The notes: a model not told the origin generated them from the sequence alone. Positions 8,509-17,932 are shown, counted from the first letter of the stretch. The stretch: DNA of 64,000 nt from JBGPTF01 sp041490445 (GCA_041490445.1 JBGPTF010000001.1:293399-357398), one strand, 5' to 3'. A program made the numbers and translations.

Positions 8509-11334
8509 TCAGGCCCGCCCGTTCTGGGGTTTACGCCGCTCGGTCGGGCCGTACATGACGCGCTTTCGCAATTCTTCCATGAGCAAGAGCAGGGGGCCAA
8601 ATGTCCCCAGCAACAACCAATGCACCGGCCCGAGTGGGTGCAGCCCAAAGATATCCCGCAGTGGAGGCACATACATCAACGACAGCAATAAGAGGAGCTC
8701 GACCCCGATTCCCGCGAGAAGCATCCGATTACTCGTCCATCCCGGCCTGAAGGCCGACTGCCGATTGCTTCGACAAGCAAACACGTTTCCGATTTGACCG
8801 AAAACAATCCCTGCCAAAGACATTGTTGTTGCCTGCAAGTAGATCTTTCCGCTTGCGACGAGCGGCATTCCCGGCCGCCAGCCACTGACCCAATACACAA
8901 AGAAGTAGCCGCTCAAAGAGAGCACCGCTTCGATCAAACCGAGCCAAGCGTAGGCTCGCAGCAGTGTCGGAAGACTGAGAAGTCTCTCGCGCCGCGAGCG
9001 GGGTGGCCGTCGCATCACTCCCGGCTCAGACCGTTCCGCCCCGAGGGCCAGCGCCGGCACCATGTCGGTCCCCAGATCCACTGCTAACACCTGCATGACC
9101 GTCAGTGGCAGGGGTATGCGAAACAGGACAAACGCGATAAACGGAACCGCCTCGGCGATATTGCTCGCGAAAATGTAGGTGACGAACTTGCGGACATTGT
9201 CATAGACGGTCCGACCCTCTTCGACGGCGGCAACGATACTCGCAAAGTTGTCATCGCTAAGAACCATGTCCGCTGCTTCCCGCGCGACGTCGGTGCCCGT
9301 CTCTCCCATGGCAACGCCAATGTCGGCACGCTTCAGGGCTGGGGCATCGTTCACGCCGTCGCCCGTCACGGCGACTATTTCTCCGCGATGCTGATAGATC
9401 TTTACGAGCCGCAACTTATGTTCCGGGGTGACGCGCGCGAATAGCAGATCCTTGCGCTCGACGACCGCCGCAATACTCATTTCGTCCAGATGGTCCAGCT
9501 GATCTCCAGTGACGATGTTAGGCTCGCCTTCGAATAAACCGATCTCGCGGCCGATGGCGGCGGCCGTCAGACCGCTGTCCCCGGTAACCATCACGACGCG
9601 AATGCCGGCCTCGCGGCATGCGGCCACCGCGGCGGGAACTTCAACCCTCGGCGGGTCTTCCATGGCCACCAACCCGAGAAAGGTGAGTTCTCGCTCGACT
9701 TCTCCGGCCGGCCAGCCGCTGGGACCGTGCAGTTCCGCAGGGACGCGGCGCGTTGCAACGGCTAATACTCGAAGCCCTTTCCGTGCCAGCCTGTCGTGTT
9801 CCGTTTGGACTGTCGAGCGAAATCGATCATCGAGAGGTTTTGATTCGTTTCCCCAGCGAATGGCGGCGCACCGCGGCAGGATTTCGCTGGCTGCGCCCTT
9901 GACGCAGGCGACCAGGGCGCCATCAATCTGTTGGATCGTCGTCATTCGCTTGCGAACGGAATCAAAGGGCAGCTCGGCCAGCCGAGGCCAAAGGGTCATT
10001 TTTTCCGGCAAGAGGCCGATCTTCGCCGCGGCCACCAGGAGGGCAGCTTCAGTGGGATCACCAAGAATGGTACATTTCTTTCTGTCCCCGTGGGGGGGAA
10101 GCAAGCGCGCGTCACAGCAGAGCGCCGCAGTGCGCAGCAGCTCAAGGAGCAGGTTGGCGTCCCCTTCAGTGTCCGGCACGGGCTCGATTTTCCCGTCCAC
10201 TTCGTAACCCCTGCCGGAAGCAAGATAAGTGATTCCCTCCGCCCAAACCTCTCGCACGGTCATTTCGTTTTCTGTGAGTGTCCCAGTCTTATCAGTCAGG
10301 ATGACCGTCGTGGCGCCCAGAGTCTCGACGGCCGAGAGCCGCTTCACCAGCGCCCGTCGGCTGGCCATGCGCCGGACGCCGAGTGCCAGAGAGAGCGTGA
10401 GCGTCGGCAGCATTCCTTCCGGAACATTGGCGACGATGATTCCCACGGCAAACAGAAATCCCGGCACCGCCGACAGCCCGCCGACCCTAGTGCCCAAGAA
10501 GAAGAATAGAACTCCCATCGCAACTGCCAGGAGAGTCACAACCCAAGTAACCTGTCGGAGCTCGATTTCAAGCGGGCTGGGGCGCTGCTTCTGCGCCTGC
10601 GTCAGTTCCGCGATGCGGCCGAACTCCGTGTGCGTACCAATGGCATAGGCGATTGCCTCCCCAAGACCTCCTACGACCGTCGTCCCAGCGAAGATAAGAT
10701 TGGGCAGCATGATCGCTGCGCGACCAGAAGTTTTCGATGGTTCGGCGGAGCGAAGCGTAGGCCGAGACTCGCCCGTCAAGGAAGACATGTCCAGTCGCAG
10801 CCGCTCTGACGCCACGATGCGTGCGTCCGCCGGTACCGAATCCCCTTCGCGCAGGATGAGCAGATCACCGGGCACCACTTCCGCCATGGGAATCTGCATT
10901 TCCTGTCCCTGGCGGCGCACGGTCGCGTGGCGCGGCAAGAGGGCTTCGAGGGCTTCCACGGCTCGTTCGGCCTGAAATTCCCGCCAGTAGCTGAAAAGGC
11001 CGTTGACCAGAACTACCGCGAGGATGGCATAAGCCAGTTGTGGCATCCCGGCGAGCCAAGCCAGCGCCGCAGCCGACCAGAGAAGTAGTGCAAAAAAGTG
11101 CAGGAAGTTTGCGGCGAGCTCGAAATACCAGGGGCGTCTTCGAGCGCGAGGGAATGAATTGGGACCGAAAGCAGCCAGGCGGCGAGAAGCGTCCGATGGA
11201 GAAAGGCCGTCCCGGCTGCTGCCGATCTGGGTGAGGAGGACGTCGACCGTGAGACTCGCCCAGTGCGCGGGAGTCTTTTCGAGCGGCGACCGCTCCGTTT
11301 CCGATGCACTTGGCAATCTGGACTCGCCTGCCAT
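8509..11334 (-). CDS. Cation-transporting P-type ATPase (type II-like)
   Basis: This 941-residue ATP-driven membrane pump has the full P-type set. There is an N-terminal cation-ATPase domain, the actuator TGES (about residue 190), membrane helix M4 with NVPEGMLPTLTLSLALG, the phosphorylation site DKTGTLTENE (about 350), and the hinge GDGVNDAPALKRADIGVAMG (about 620). A C-terminal block of hydrophobic helices includes IPLPLTVMQVLAVDLGTDM. PEG in M4 points to the Ca/Na,K/H group rather than heavy-metal pumps, and no CPC motif is present. The exact ion cannot be read from sequence. The ATG at 11334 has no close alternative. Confidence 0.92.
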   Translation of the reverse strand: MAGESRLPSASETERSPLEKTPAHWASLTVDVLLTQIGSSRDGLSPSDASRRLAAFGPNSFPRARRRPWYFELAANFLHFFALLLWSAAALAWLAGMPQLAYAILAVVLVNGLFSYWREFQAERAVEALEALLPRHATVRRQGQEMQIPMAEVVPGDLLILREGDSVPADARIVASERLRLDMSSLTGESRPTLRSAEPSKTSGRAAIMLPNLIFAGTTVVGGLGEAIAYAIGTHTEFGRIAELTQAQKQRPSPLEIELRQVTWVVTLLAVAMGVLFFFLGTRVGGLSAVPGFLFAVGIIVANVPEGMLPTLTLSLALGVRRMASRRALVKRLSAVETLGATTVILTDKTGTLTENEMTVREVWAEGITYLASGRGYEVDGKIEPVPDTEGDANLLLELLRTAALCCDARLLPPHGDRKKCTILGDPTEAALLVAAAKIGLLPEKMTLWPRLAELPFDSVRKRMTTIQQIDGALVACVKGAASEILPRCAAIRWGNESKPLDDRFRSTVQTEHDRLARKGLRVLAVATRRVPAELHGPSGWPAGEVERELTFLGLVAMEDPPRVEVPAAVAACREAGIRVVMVTGDSGLTAAAIGREIGLFEGEPNIVTGDQLDHLDEMSIAAVVERKDLLFARVTPEHKLRLVKIYQHRGEIVAVTGDGVNDAPALKRADIGVAMGETGTDVAREAADMVLSDDNFASIVAAVEEGRTVYDNVRKFVTYIFASNIAEAVPFIAFVLFRIPLPLTVMQVLAVDLGTDMVPALALGAERSEPGVMRRPPRSRRERLLSLPTLLRAYAWLGLIEAVLSLSGYFFVYWVSGWRPGMPLVASGKIYLQATTMSLAGIVFGQIGNVFACRSNRQSAFRPGWTSNRMLLAGIGVELLLLLSLMYVPPLRDIFGLHPLGPVHWLLLGTFGPLLLLMEELRKRVMYGPTERRKPQNGRA

Positions 11335-11544
11335 CGCCGACCCTCACCCGATGGACCGCACCAATCCTAATACTTCCACCGTCTTGCTCCTACTGGTCTG
11401 AATCGGCTCTCCGTGAGGGTTCCCGGGCGTCGTGCAATGCCTGATAGGTGTCGATCTCAGACCATCTCACCAACAACCGGCGCGATAGTGTCGGGTCGCT
11501 GTCCTGGAAGGGGGATTTCGTAAGAACGATCATGAGATGAGGGG

Positions 11545-12804
11545 CTACTCGTAACGCAGGGCTTCGACGGGATCCAGCCGCGCGGCTTTCACGGCGGGAT
11601 ACATGCCGAAGAAAAGGCCAACACTCATCGAAACGGCAACGGAGAGCACGATTGCCCAGAGCGGCACGATCGAAGGCAGCTTCGGCACCAGGGCGTTGAT
11701 CAATAGGCTGATGCCCATCCCGAGCAAGACGCCGATGACTCCGCCCGCACCGGTGAGCACCATGGCTTCGGTGAGAAATTGCCAGATGACATCGCGTTTG
11801 CGCGCGCCGATGGCTTTTCGCACTCCAATCTCGCGCGTCCGCTGTGTGACGGACATCAGCATGATGTTCATCACGCCGACCCCTCCCACCAGCAACCCGA
11901 TCGAACTGACCACGGAGATGAGCAGCGCCACCGAAGCTGTGATCTGGCGGAACTGATCGGCGATCTCTTTGGCGCTCGAGATTCCGAAGTTGTCGCGCTT
12001 GTCGTTAGGAACATTCCGGCGGCGCCGCAGCACGCCGCGGACTTCGTCCTCGGCTTCCGACATGAGGCCGGGATAGGCCACAGCGCCGATCAGATTCTCA
12101 TCGTCGGCGGGGTTATGTTTTCGATAGGTGCGGTAAGGGACCAGCACTTCCTTGTCCGCGGATTGATCCTTGACCAGTTGGCCTTTGCGCGGCGCGAGTA
12201 CCCCGATCACTTCGTAGGTGTTGCCGCCAACCTCGACGGGTTTGCCCAACGGGTCCTCATCCGGGTAGAGCGCCTTCTGGAGGTCGGGGCCGATGAGAGC
12301 GACGTCGGAACGGTGCAGGTTTTCCGCTTCGGTGAAGAAGCGGCCTCGCTCCGGATTGGAATTGAAAACCTCCTCGGTGGCCGGGAGCGTCCCGGAATAA
12401 TTCACGCCAGCGACTTCCTTGTTGCGATAGCGGGCCGTGACAGGCCCCCGACCGGGGCCGGCTGCGATTCGAGGAAATACGCTGGCGGTCACCATCCGCA
12501 CCGCCGGACAGAGTTGCTGGATCGCTTCCGCGTCCTCCAGCGTCAGAGGCTTGCGCGCCCGCTCCTCCGGGGAGAGGCGGCCGGTGTGGATGCCGGGGTC
12601 AAACCGGAAGATGAAGAGGGTTTCAGACCCGTAGTCGCTCAGGTAGGAATTCACATCGTCGTAAACGCCGACCAGAATGGAGGCCACCGAGAGCAGCGCC
12701 GTGATTCCGATGACCACGCCGAGCACGGTGAGAAACGAGCGCATCTTGTTCTCGCGCAGCGTGGTCAGGGCCATCTGAGCGTTCTCGGTGATGTGAATTC
12801 GCAT
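11545..12804 (-). CDS. MacB-like ABC transporter permease (1)
   Basis: This 419-residue inner-membrane protein has an N-terminal helix (MRSFLTVLGVVIGITALLSVAS), a periplasmic MacB-PCD-type domain, and three C-terminal FtsX-type helices. The FtsX signature VTQRTREIGVRKAIGARKRDVIWQ is followed by the typical end KAARLDPVEALRYE. It follows a second permease of the same design at 12822-14057 by 17 bases, so they form a unit and may heterodimerise. No ATPase or membrane-fusion gene is adjacent. Confidence 0.92.
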   Translation of the reverse strand: MRIHITENAQMALTTLRENKMRSFLTVLGVVIGITALLSVASILVGVYDDVNSYLSDYGSETLFIFRFDPGIHTGRLSPEERARKPLTLEDAEAIQQLCPAVRMVTASVFPRIAAGPGRGPVTARYRNKEVAGVNYSGTLPATEEVFNSNPERGRFFTEAENLHRSDVALIGPDLQKALYPDEDPLGKPVEVGGNTYEVIGVLAPRKGQLVKDQSADKEVLVPYRTYRKHNPADDENLIGAVAYPGLMSEAEDEVRGVLRRRRNVPNDKRDNFGISSAKEIADQFRQITASVALLISVVSSIGLLVGGVGVMNIMLMSVTQRTREIGVRKAIGARKRDVIWQFLTEAMVLTGAGGVIGVLLGMGISLLINALVPKLPSIVPLWAIVLSVAVSMSVGLFFGMYPAVKAARLDPVEALRYE

Positions 12805-12821
12805 TGCGATCTCTCCGCCCG

Positions 12822-14057
12822 CTACAATTCAAAACGCAGCGCTTCAATCGGATCCAGCCGCGCGGCTTTCTGCGCCGGATACACGCCGAAGAACAGGCCG
12901 ACGGCGGCCGAAATCACCTCGGCGAGGACCACCGCGGTAATCGGCACCCGCATCGGCACCGAAGTTGTCGTAGTCACGAGGCCGGAAATGGAGTAGGCCA
13001 CGATCACTCCGATGGCCCCGCCCACCGCCGCCATCACGGAAGCTTCCACCAGAAATTGCAGCAGGATGTCGCGGCGGCGCGCGCCGAGCGATTTGCGGAT
13101 GCCGATCTCTCGCGTCCGCTCGGTCACCGACGCCAGCATGACGTTCATGATCACCGCGCCGCCAATGACCAGGAAGACCGAAACCACGCCGACCATGGCC
13201 ATTGCGATCACGCCGGTGAGCTGCTTCCAGAGGTCCATCAGCGTGGCGGAGTCGAGAATGCCGAAGGAGTCCGTCTCACCAGGATGCAGATGGCGGCGCG
13301 CGCGCATCAAGACCCGCACCTCATCCTGCGTGCGCGACATCCAGTCCGCTCCGCGCGCCTGCACGTTGATGAATACTCCCCGGCCGGCCCCGTAGATTTT
13401 GAGATAGGTCTGGATGGGAATGTAAACGAAATTATCCTGCGACTGGCCCAGCACGGTGCCGATACTCTTCGCCACGCCCACCACCTGGAACGGCCGGCCG
13501 CTGATGAGCAATTCGCGCCCCACCGGATCCAGGCCCGGGAAAAGCTTCGTGGCCAGATCGGCGCCGATGAACGCCACCATGGCGCGATGTTCTTCGTCAC
13601 CATCAGAGATGTACCGGCCGTCGGTTGGTTCTTCCACGTCGATCTCCGCCATGTTGGGGGTCACGCCGCGGATGTTGGTGTCGTCGATGCTTTGTGTCCC
13701 CACGCGAGTCTGTCCGGAAGTGCGAACCTCGGCGCCGACGCGGAGGGGCAGCTTCAGGTCGTCCCGCAGAGCCGTGTAGTCATCCCAGGTAACGATCTTG
13801 TTGCGCCGCGTCGCTTTGACGAACTCTTCCACCTCGGTGATGATGGGGAAGCGAGTCACCAGGAACACGTTCGACCCGAGATTGGCTACGCGGTCAGCGA
13901 TGTAGCGGTTGACGCCGGAAATCAGGGCGATCACCACAATCAGGGTCGAGACCGAAAGGATTATTCCCAGCAGCATGAGGAACGAGCGGAGTTTATGCGA
14001 ACGCAACGTTTCGAGCGCCATACTGATCGGCTCTCGAAGCGGCAGACCGTGCCTCAT
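12822..14057 (-). CDS. MacB-like ABC transporter permease (2)
   Basis: This permease has the same architecture as its downstream neighbour: an N-terminal helix in LRSFLMLLGIILSVSTLIVV, a periplasmic domain, then ERTREIGIRKSLGARRRDILLQ and the end KAARLDPIEALRFEL. The frame extends upstream to 14210, but ATG 14057 (MRHGLPLREPISMALETL) sits 8 bases after GGAG and is the better start. The ATPase and periplasmic adaptor of a normal MacAB system are not visible nearby. The substrate is unknown. Confidence 0.9.
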   Translation of the reverse strand: MRHGLPLREPISMALETLRSHKLRSFLMLLGIILSVSTLIVVIALISGVNRYIADRVANLGSNVFLVTRFPIITEVEEFVKATRRNKIVTWDDYTALRDDLKLPLRVGAEVRTSGQTRVGTQSIDDTNIRGVTPNMAEIDVEEPTDGRYISDGDEEHRAMVAFIGADLATKLFPGLDPVGRELLISGRPFQVVGVAKSIGTVLGQSQDNFVYIPIQTYLKIYGAGRGVFINVQARGADWMSRTQDEVRVLMRARRHLHPGETDSFGILDSATLMDLWKQLTGVIAMAMVGVVSVFLVIGGAVIMNVMLASVTERTREIGIRKSLGARRRDILLQFLVEASVMAAVGGAIGVIVAYSISGLVTTTTSVPMRVPITAVVLAEVISAAVGLFFGVYPAQKAARLDPIEALRFEL

Positions 14058-14446
14058 GCGCAGTTCTCCACACTCTCTCTTACGCACCGGCCCGCGAGAA
14101 GGTTTCCTGCCGCGAAGCGAAGGGAGCAGAATTCCGAGCACGGAAAAACGATGCGGGCTCGACCGGGCTGTTGGTGGTCTCCATGATGCGGAGTTTTCCA
14201 ACCGCCTCACGCCGAGAACGTTTTACGCGAAGACAGAGCCTTCCGGACGCAGAAATGCCTCAATCTGCGGTTCGGGAGCCCATGTCACTTCATCCACTTG
14301 GACTTGTTAAGTTGCTTTGCCGCCTGTTTGGCGCTTGTGGTTCGTGCGGGGTTCTCGATGTCTTGATTATCCCTATCGAAGACTTCTTGCACGACCCCAG
14401 CGATTTCACTTGGGCTTGCTGACCTCGACGGGGTGTACAACTGCTT
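14058..14446. other. Intergenic stretch without a convincing gene
   Basis: The short open frames on both strands lack ribosome sites and family motifs. The 5' part is the leader of the permease operon. No repeat or RNA structure was recognised. Confidence 0.5.
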
Positions 14447-14662
14447 CTAGTCTTCCAAAATTGGCTTCTTCTGTCTCGCCTCAAACGGCCTCCCTCTCAA
14501 GAATCCGTGAACCGGGCAATGGAATTGCCATGAGGTATTCAGCACTTCCGGCAATGTCAAGGCGAGGTTTCGTCTGAGCACCCACTTGGAACGAAAGCAG
14601 CGCAGGCAGACAAACCGAAGGTAGTAGTCTCGCCCCGTGATCCTGTGGAAGGATTGTGTCAT
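14447..14662 (-). CDS. Small Cys/His protein, possible zinc binding
   Basis: This 71-residue protein has FVCLRC near residue 18 and HCPVHG near residue 48. The CxxC plus CPxHG spacing suggests a single zinc site. The text between them (LTLPEVLNTSWQF) reads like structured protein. ATG 14662 lies 23 bases after the stop of the small membrane ORF 14686-14874, so the two could be co-transcribed. No function was recognised. Moderate certainty that it is a real gene. Confidence 0.5.
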   Translation of the reverse strand: MTQSFHRITGRDYYLRFVCLRCFRSKWVLRRNLALTLPEVLNTSWQFHCPVHGFLRGRPFEARQKKPILED

Positions 14663-14685
14663 GAAACCAAAGGACTTCTTGCCGT

Positions 14686-14874
14686 TCAGGGGAGATCATC
14701 GCGCTTTCCGGGCCAACTCACGAAAAGCGCGACGAGCAAGACCAAAGCCATCGCGCTGTTGAGCAAGGCCAAGAAAGATCTCTGCCGAAACAAAACGTAA
14801 GACTCCCGAGAGTTGAGGAGAATGAGGACCAACAGTGCAATCCTCTGCCAAAAGACACCCCGCACGATTCTCAC
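14686..14874 (-). CDS. Small membrane protein (uncertain)
   Basis: This 62-residue frame contains two hydrophobic stretches, FWQRIALLVLILLN and FLALLNSAMALVLLVALFV, separated by a charged loop, and a short charged tail. The composition fits a two-helix membrane protein. No ribosome site was clear and no family was recognised. It lies just upstream of the Cys/His protein on the same strand. Confidence 0.4.
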   Translation of the reverse strand: MRIVRGVFWQRIALLVLILLNSRESYVLFRQRSFLALLNSAMALVLLVALFVSWPGKRDDLP

Positions 14875-14966
14875 TTTACGTCCTCAACGTATGTATGCAT
14901 ACGACGCATACATTGAAGCCCCGAAATACGCTTGTCAAGGTAAATATAGGATGCCAAAATCGCGCC

Positions 14967-15326
14967 GTGCCCAGTCCAAAGACCCGAAAGGAACTCAGCT
15001 ATCCATTGAGCTTTCGCGTCCCTCTCTCCCAAGTGGAGGAGATCGACAGAGCAGTCGTCAAGGAGAAGCGGAAGCGGCGTAGCGACCTGCTCGAAGCGAT
15101 CTGGGAAGCAGCCTGGTCGGACTATCGGAAGAGCGGGTCACTGAGCGCCTATACCGAGGGGAAGCGTACCCGCAAGTATTCAAAAAGGGTGTCGGAGGAA
15201 CTGCAAGACCAGCTCTATACCGGGCTCGAAACCATCCTTGAACGCGCGCCTTCCACCCTCATCGAAGAAGTTGCGCGAAGAATTACACAGTGGGCAGGGA
15301 AATACGGGGAAGAAAAAGGCGATTGA
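14967..15326 (+). CDS. Ribbon-helix-helix-like DNA-binding protein (putative)
   Basis: The segment YPLSFRVPLSQVEEIDRAV followed by KRRSDLLEAIWEAAW fits the RHH pattern: a short beta strand, then helix A and helix B with a conserved RSDLL. The rest is charged and helical and could be an oligomerisation region. The frame is open from a GTG at 14835, but the N-terminal 44 residues look non-coding; GTG 14967 (VPSPKTRKEL) is preferred. It could be an orphan regulator or an antitoxin whose partner is lost. It sits in a mobile-looking region beside hicB. Confidence 0.55.
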   Translation: MPSPKTRKELSYPLSFRVPLSQVEEIDRAVVKEKRKRRSDLLEAIWEAAWSDYRKSGSLSAYTEGKRTRKYSKRVSEELQDQLYTGLETILERAPSTLIEEVARRITQWAGKYGEEKGD

Positions 15327-15334
15327 AACCCGCG

Positions 15335-15442
15335 TCACCCTGCGATCACGGCCGGCAACCCGCGAGAACGGAGGCCGTAGGGCTTGGTCAGCACCGCGGC
15401 GATTCCCGTCGTCACGAGATTCATGTCCACTCTCTGATTCAT
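15335..15442 (-). CDS. Possible 35-residue small protein
   Basis: GGGAG lies 7 bases before ATG 15442, a good ribosome site for such a short frame. The product begins MNQRVDMNLVTTGIAAVL and ends RGLPAVIAG. It has no recognised domain. It could be a small peptide gene or the truncated start of a lost gene. It is the only coding signal seen between 15327 and 15738. Confidence 0.25.
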   Translation of the reverse strand: MNQRVDMNLVTTGIAAVLTKPYGLRSRGLPAVIAG

Positions 15443-15738
15443 GGTCGTCTCCCTCGGTGATTCAGCGCGTCGCCGGTCGCCATCGTATCGCATGCGTCGA
15501 GGGACGACAAACGCTGTTCGCTCCGATGGCCTTCGAAAAATTGAATAGGAACGGATGTCTTGGTTCTGGAGACTGGAAGTGCTGGTGGGCTCCAGTTGAT
15601 GATCTCAGAACATTACCCGCGCCCTGTTTGCCCGCCGGATCGCGTGCTGCTGCCACGGTTTAGCTTTGTCTTGCCGGATTCGGCGTGAACCTCCCGAATC
15701 CGGTTGGCGTTGTCAGAGCGAAACCGTATAATTCATCT

Positions 15739-15963
15739 ATGAAGCAGCTCACGTTACCGATCATCGTCGAGGCGGACACCGACGGCTATTTTGTTTCTTG
15801 TCCGGCGCTGCAGGGCTGTTACAGCCAGGGCGACACCTACGAAGAGGCTGTCGAAAACATTAAGGACGCCATCCGTCTGCACATCGAGGACCGCCTCGCG
15901 GACGGCGAGGAAATCCCGGAGCGCGTCTCTGTAAGTCTCTCCACCGTCGAAATCGCCGTCTGA
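15739..15963 (+). CDS. hicB: HicB-family antitoxin
   Basis: This 74-residue protein, starting MKQLTLPIIVEADTDGYFVS, has the HicB partial RNase-H-like fold signature: CPALQGCYSQGDTYEEAVEN followed by IKDAIRLHIEDRLADGEEIP. HicB antitoxins neutralise the mRNA-cleaving HicA and often repress their own operon. The frame is open upstream from 15685 but ATG 15739 matches the family start. The stop overlaps the hicA start (TGATG), which indicates coupling. Because hicA is truncated, this antitoxin may be a relic. Confidence 0.88.
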   Translation: MKQLTLPIIVEADTDGYFVSCPALQGCYSQGDTYEEAVENIKDAIRLHIEDRLADGEEIPERVSVSLSTVEIAV

Positions 15964-16142
15964 TGCCCAAGCTCCCGCGCCTCACTGCCCGCCAGATCGT
16001 CGCTGCGCTCGAGAAGTCGGGTTTTTCGCTCGCGAGGCAGAGCGGCAGCCACATGATCTACAAGAATGCGGCGGGCAAACCCGTCACGGTTCTACGTCAT
16101 AAACGTGCCCTGGAAGATTCTCGTCGGCCTTGTCCTTTCTGA
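15963..16142 (+). pseudogene. hicA: HicA-family toxin, C-terminally truncated
   Basis: Translation gives MPKLPRLTARQIVAALEKSG, then FSLARQSGSHMIYKNAAGKP and VTVLRHK. This is the HicA double-stranded-RNA-binding-like fold with the catalytic His in GSH. After about residue 46 the family pattern ends and 13 unrelated residues (RALEDSRRPCPF) lead to a stop. The normal C-terminal helix is absent. The change point is where the oppositely oriented gene at 16084 ends, so foreign DNA probably replaced the 3' end. Confidence 0.8.
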
Positions 16143-17271
16143 CGAGAGTCGGGCGAATCCAAAGTAGTTTGTGCTGGGAGTGCTGTTTTCCGAACGCCTG
16201 GTTTCTCCAGTGGCCACGACGCCAGTGCGCAAGTAGTTCGCGCCCGGTCGGCAAGCTCTCAAGCTCGCGCTCTAGGGACTCTCCGCAAAACTTGATCTTG
16301 GTATATCCGCGTTGCATCAGCTTCTCTTGAATGCGCTGGCGCTGCTGCGGAGTCGTGGCTTGCTCCAGTTTTTTCTGGGCGGACGGTTCGGCGTATCGCG
16401 TCAGTACCTCACGGTGCAGGGAAGACAGGTAGCAAAGACCGTTTATGACGAGCCTCAGTACCTCCCGGAACACGGGGAGCCCACGAGAGTTTTGCCGGAC
16501 ATGCCGCTTTTGCGCTGATTCTTCCGCTGGAGGCTGAATCAGCTCGATGCCCAACTCCCGCGCTTCCTCTTCTGCTTCGGGGTCAACTTGAGGGGGTTCC
16601 CACTTCTCGTTGAACGAATCATCTGAGCGGAGCGTCTTTTCAAACGCATCCGCTATTGTGGAGATTGGCGGTCGGATCTGGAACGGAAAGTAATAAAAGA
16701 CCTCTTTGTGAAGGATAAAGCTGGGCGGATTTTTATGGTCAACATCCTCGCCCTGGGTGGTGAGGATCACTTCCACCAGTCGGTCGCCCTTGCAGTGCGC
16801 TTCGCTGATGTATGCCCCGTCAACGTGGTGGTTCGGGTTGACCAATGACCATCGGAGCTGCGGCCCAAACCACAGGTAGCAGGAGCGATATGGAAACTTG
16901 ATCGAGTCCCACAGCACATCGTCCACATCGGTGAGCCTGAGAAGATGTGTCAGGGCTGGTGAGAAATGGAAGATATTCCGCCCCCACTCCGTCCACCTAG
17001 CGACATGCCAGAAGAGGTTCATCTCACCCATGATGTGGTTCATGTCCAATGGGCGAATCTCCACGGGGAATCTGTCTAACTCCGGGTTCCAGAAGTCGTC
17101 TATGAAACGGTTGTTGAGTTGTACGAAGCCAGAAGCCGGTGGGAGACCGCCACGAATGTCTAGGGTCTTGTAGTGCTCAAAGAGCGGTTTGAAGAAGCGC
17201 CGGCTGCGGAAATAACGATTGGGATGATAACGAAGTAGTGCATCATGTTCCATCTGGTGCAATTCTAACAT
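16084..17271 (-). CDS. Unknown 395-residue protein of accessory DNA
   Basis: No family was recognised. The protein is rich in aromatics and His: WHVARWTEWGRNIFHFSPAL, YLWFGPQLRW and a C-terminal block with LAHWRRGHWRNQAFGKQ, KLLWIRP and the end GHVYDVEP. There is no signal peptide or clear membrane helix. A central acidic segment (PEAEEEARELGIE) looks like a linker. Start ATG 17271. It follows the 96-residue ORF 17348-17638 on the same strand and interrupts hicA at its 3' end. An integrase remnant and tRNA-Arg nearby suggest transfer. Confidence 0.75.
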   Translation of the reverse strand: MLELHQMEHDALLRYHPNRYFRSRRFFKPLFEHYKTLDIRGGLPPASGFVQLNNRFIDDFWNPELDRFPVEIRPLDMNHIMGEMNLFWHVARWTEWGRNIFHFSPALTHLLRLTDVDDVLWDSIKFPYRSCYLWFGPQLRWSLVNPNHHVDGAYISEAHCKGDRLVEVILTTQGEDVDHKNPPSFILHKEVFYYFPFQIRPPISTIADAFEKTLRSDDSFNEKWEPPQVDPEAEEEARELGIELIQPPAEESAQKRHVRQNSRGLPVFREVLRLVINGLCYLSSLHREVLTRYAEPSAQKKLEQATTPQQRQRIQEKLMQRGYTKIKFCGESLERELESLPTGRELLAHWRRGHWRNQAFGKQHSQHKLLWIRPTLVRKDKADENLPGHVYDVEP

Positions 17272-17347
17272 GGGACCTGCTCAAGTGGCAGGCATTCTCC
17301 ATCTGCGCAGAATTGGGAAAACGTTTGGGCAACCCAGCTTAGCTCGT

Positions 17348-17638
17348 CTAACGCGACTTTGTTGGGACGATTCTGCGGGCCTTCTCGCGGCGCTTCCTAT
17401 GTTTGGGAGCGAGGAGGGGCGCGAACAGTTTCGCGTCTTCTTCCGTGAGAGTGGCCCCGATTTGAGGAGGCGGCATGTCAACGATGCCACTCTTTTCCTC
17501 TAAGAACTTGATCATGCGTTCGATTTTCCGTTCAATCGAACGCAGGGACTCGCCGGGGCGCACGCTCTTGGCAATCAGTTGAGTAGCGAGTTTCAAAATT
17601 GTTGAAGTTGTTCCGAAGTCGGGATGCTTGTATTTCAT
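17348..17638 (-). CDS. Unknown 96-residue protein
   Basis: ATG 17638 gives MKYKHPDFGTTSTILKLATQ, a charged helical middle (SLRSIERKIERMIKFLEEKS) and a very basic tail (APKHRKRREKARRIVPTKSR). The basic C-terminus suggests nucleic-acid binding, but no fold is recognised. It lies 76 bases upstream of the 395-residue gene and probably shares its transcript. The frame stays open to 17710. Confidence 0.6.
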   Translation of the reverse strand: MKYKHPDFGTTSTILKLATQLIAKSVRPGESLRSIERKIERMIKFLEEKSGIVDMPPPQIGATLTEEDAKLFAPLLAPKHRKRREKARRIVPTKSR

Positions 17639-17714
17639 AATGCCTTGAATGATATCGCAGTTAGATGCGTTCCCACCAGCCATCCGGTCCCGCACCTTCG
17701 GGCACACCATTTGT

Positions 17715-17891
17715 CAAGTCAAAGCCCTCACCGCTTTCGATCATTCCGACATTTCGACGACGATGCGCTATGTGCATCCGACCCCCGCGCACAGCCAACA
17801 GGCAGCGCGGAAGTCGGAGCGGTCTAATGTGGGGCAGCCCCTCGCTATGCTCGAGATGCGGGCGGGTTCCCTACAAAAGTCCATACACTAG
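17715..17891 (+). pseudogene. Tyrosine recombinase (phage-type integrase) C-terminal remnant
   Basis: The frame contains FDHSDISTTMRYVHPTPAHS, the end of the integrase catalytic domain: a GHSDISTTMRYVHP-type motif with the nucleophile Tyr. It is followed by a tail to a stop at 17889-17891. The upstream catalytic Arg/His-x-x-Arg region is not present in frame. The remnant ends 41 bases from the 3' end of tRNA-Arg, the usual place for an integrase and its att site, and marks a decayed genomic island. Confidence 0.8.
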
Positions 17892-17932
17892 AGAAAGGCG
17901 AAATGAGGTCTGTCCGCAACCTATTGAAAATC

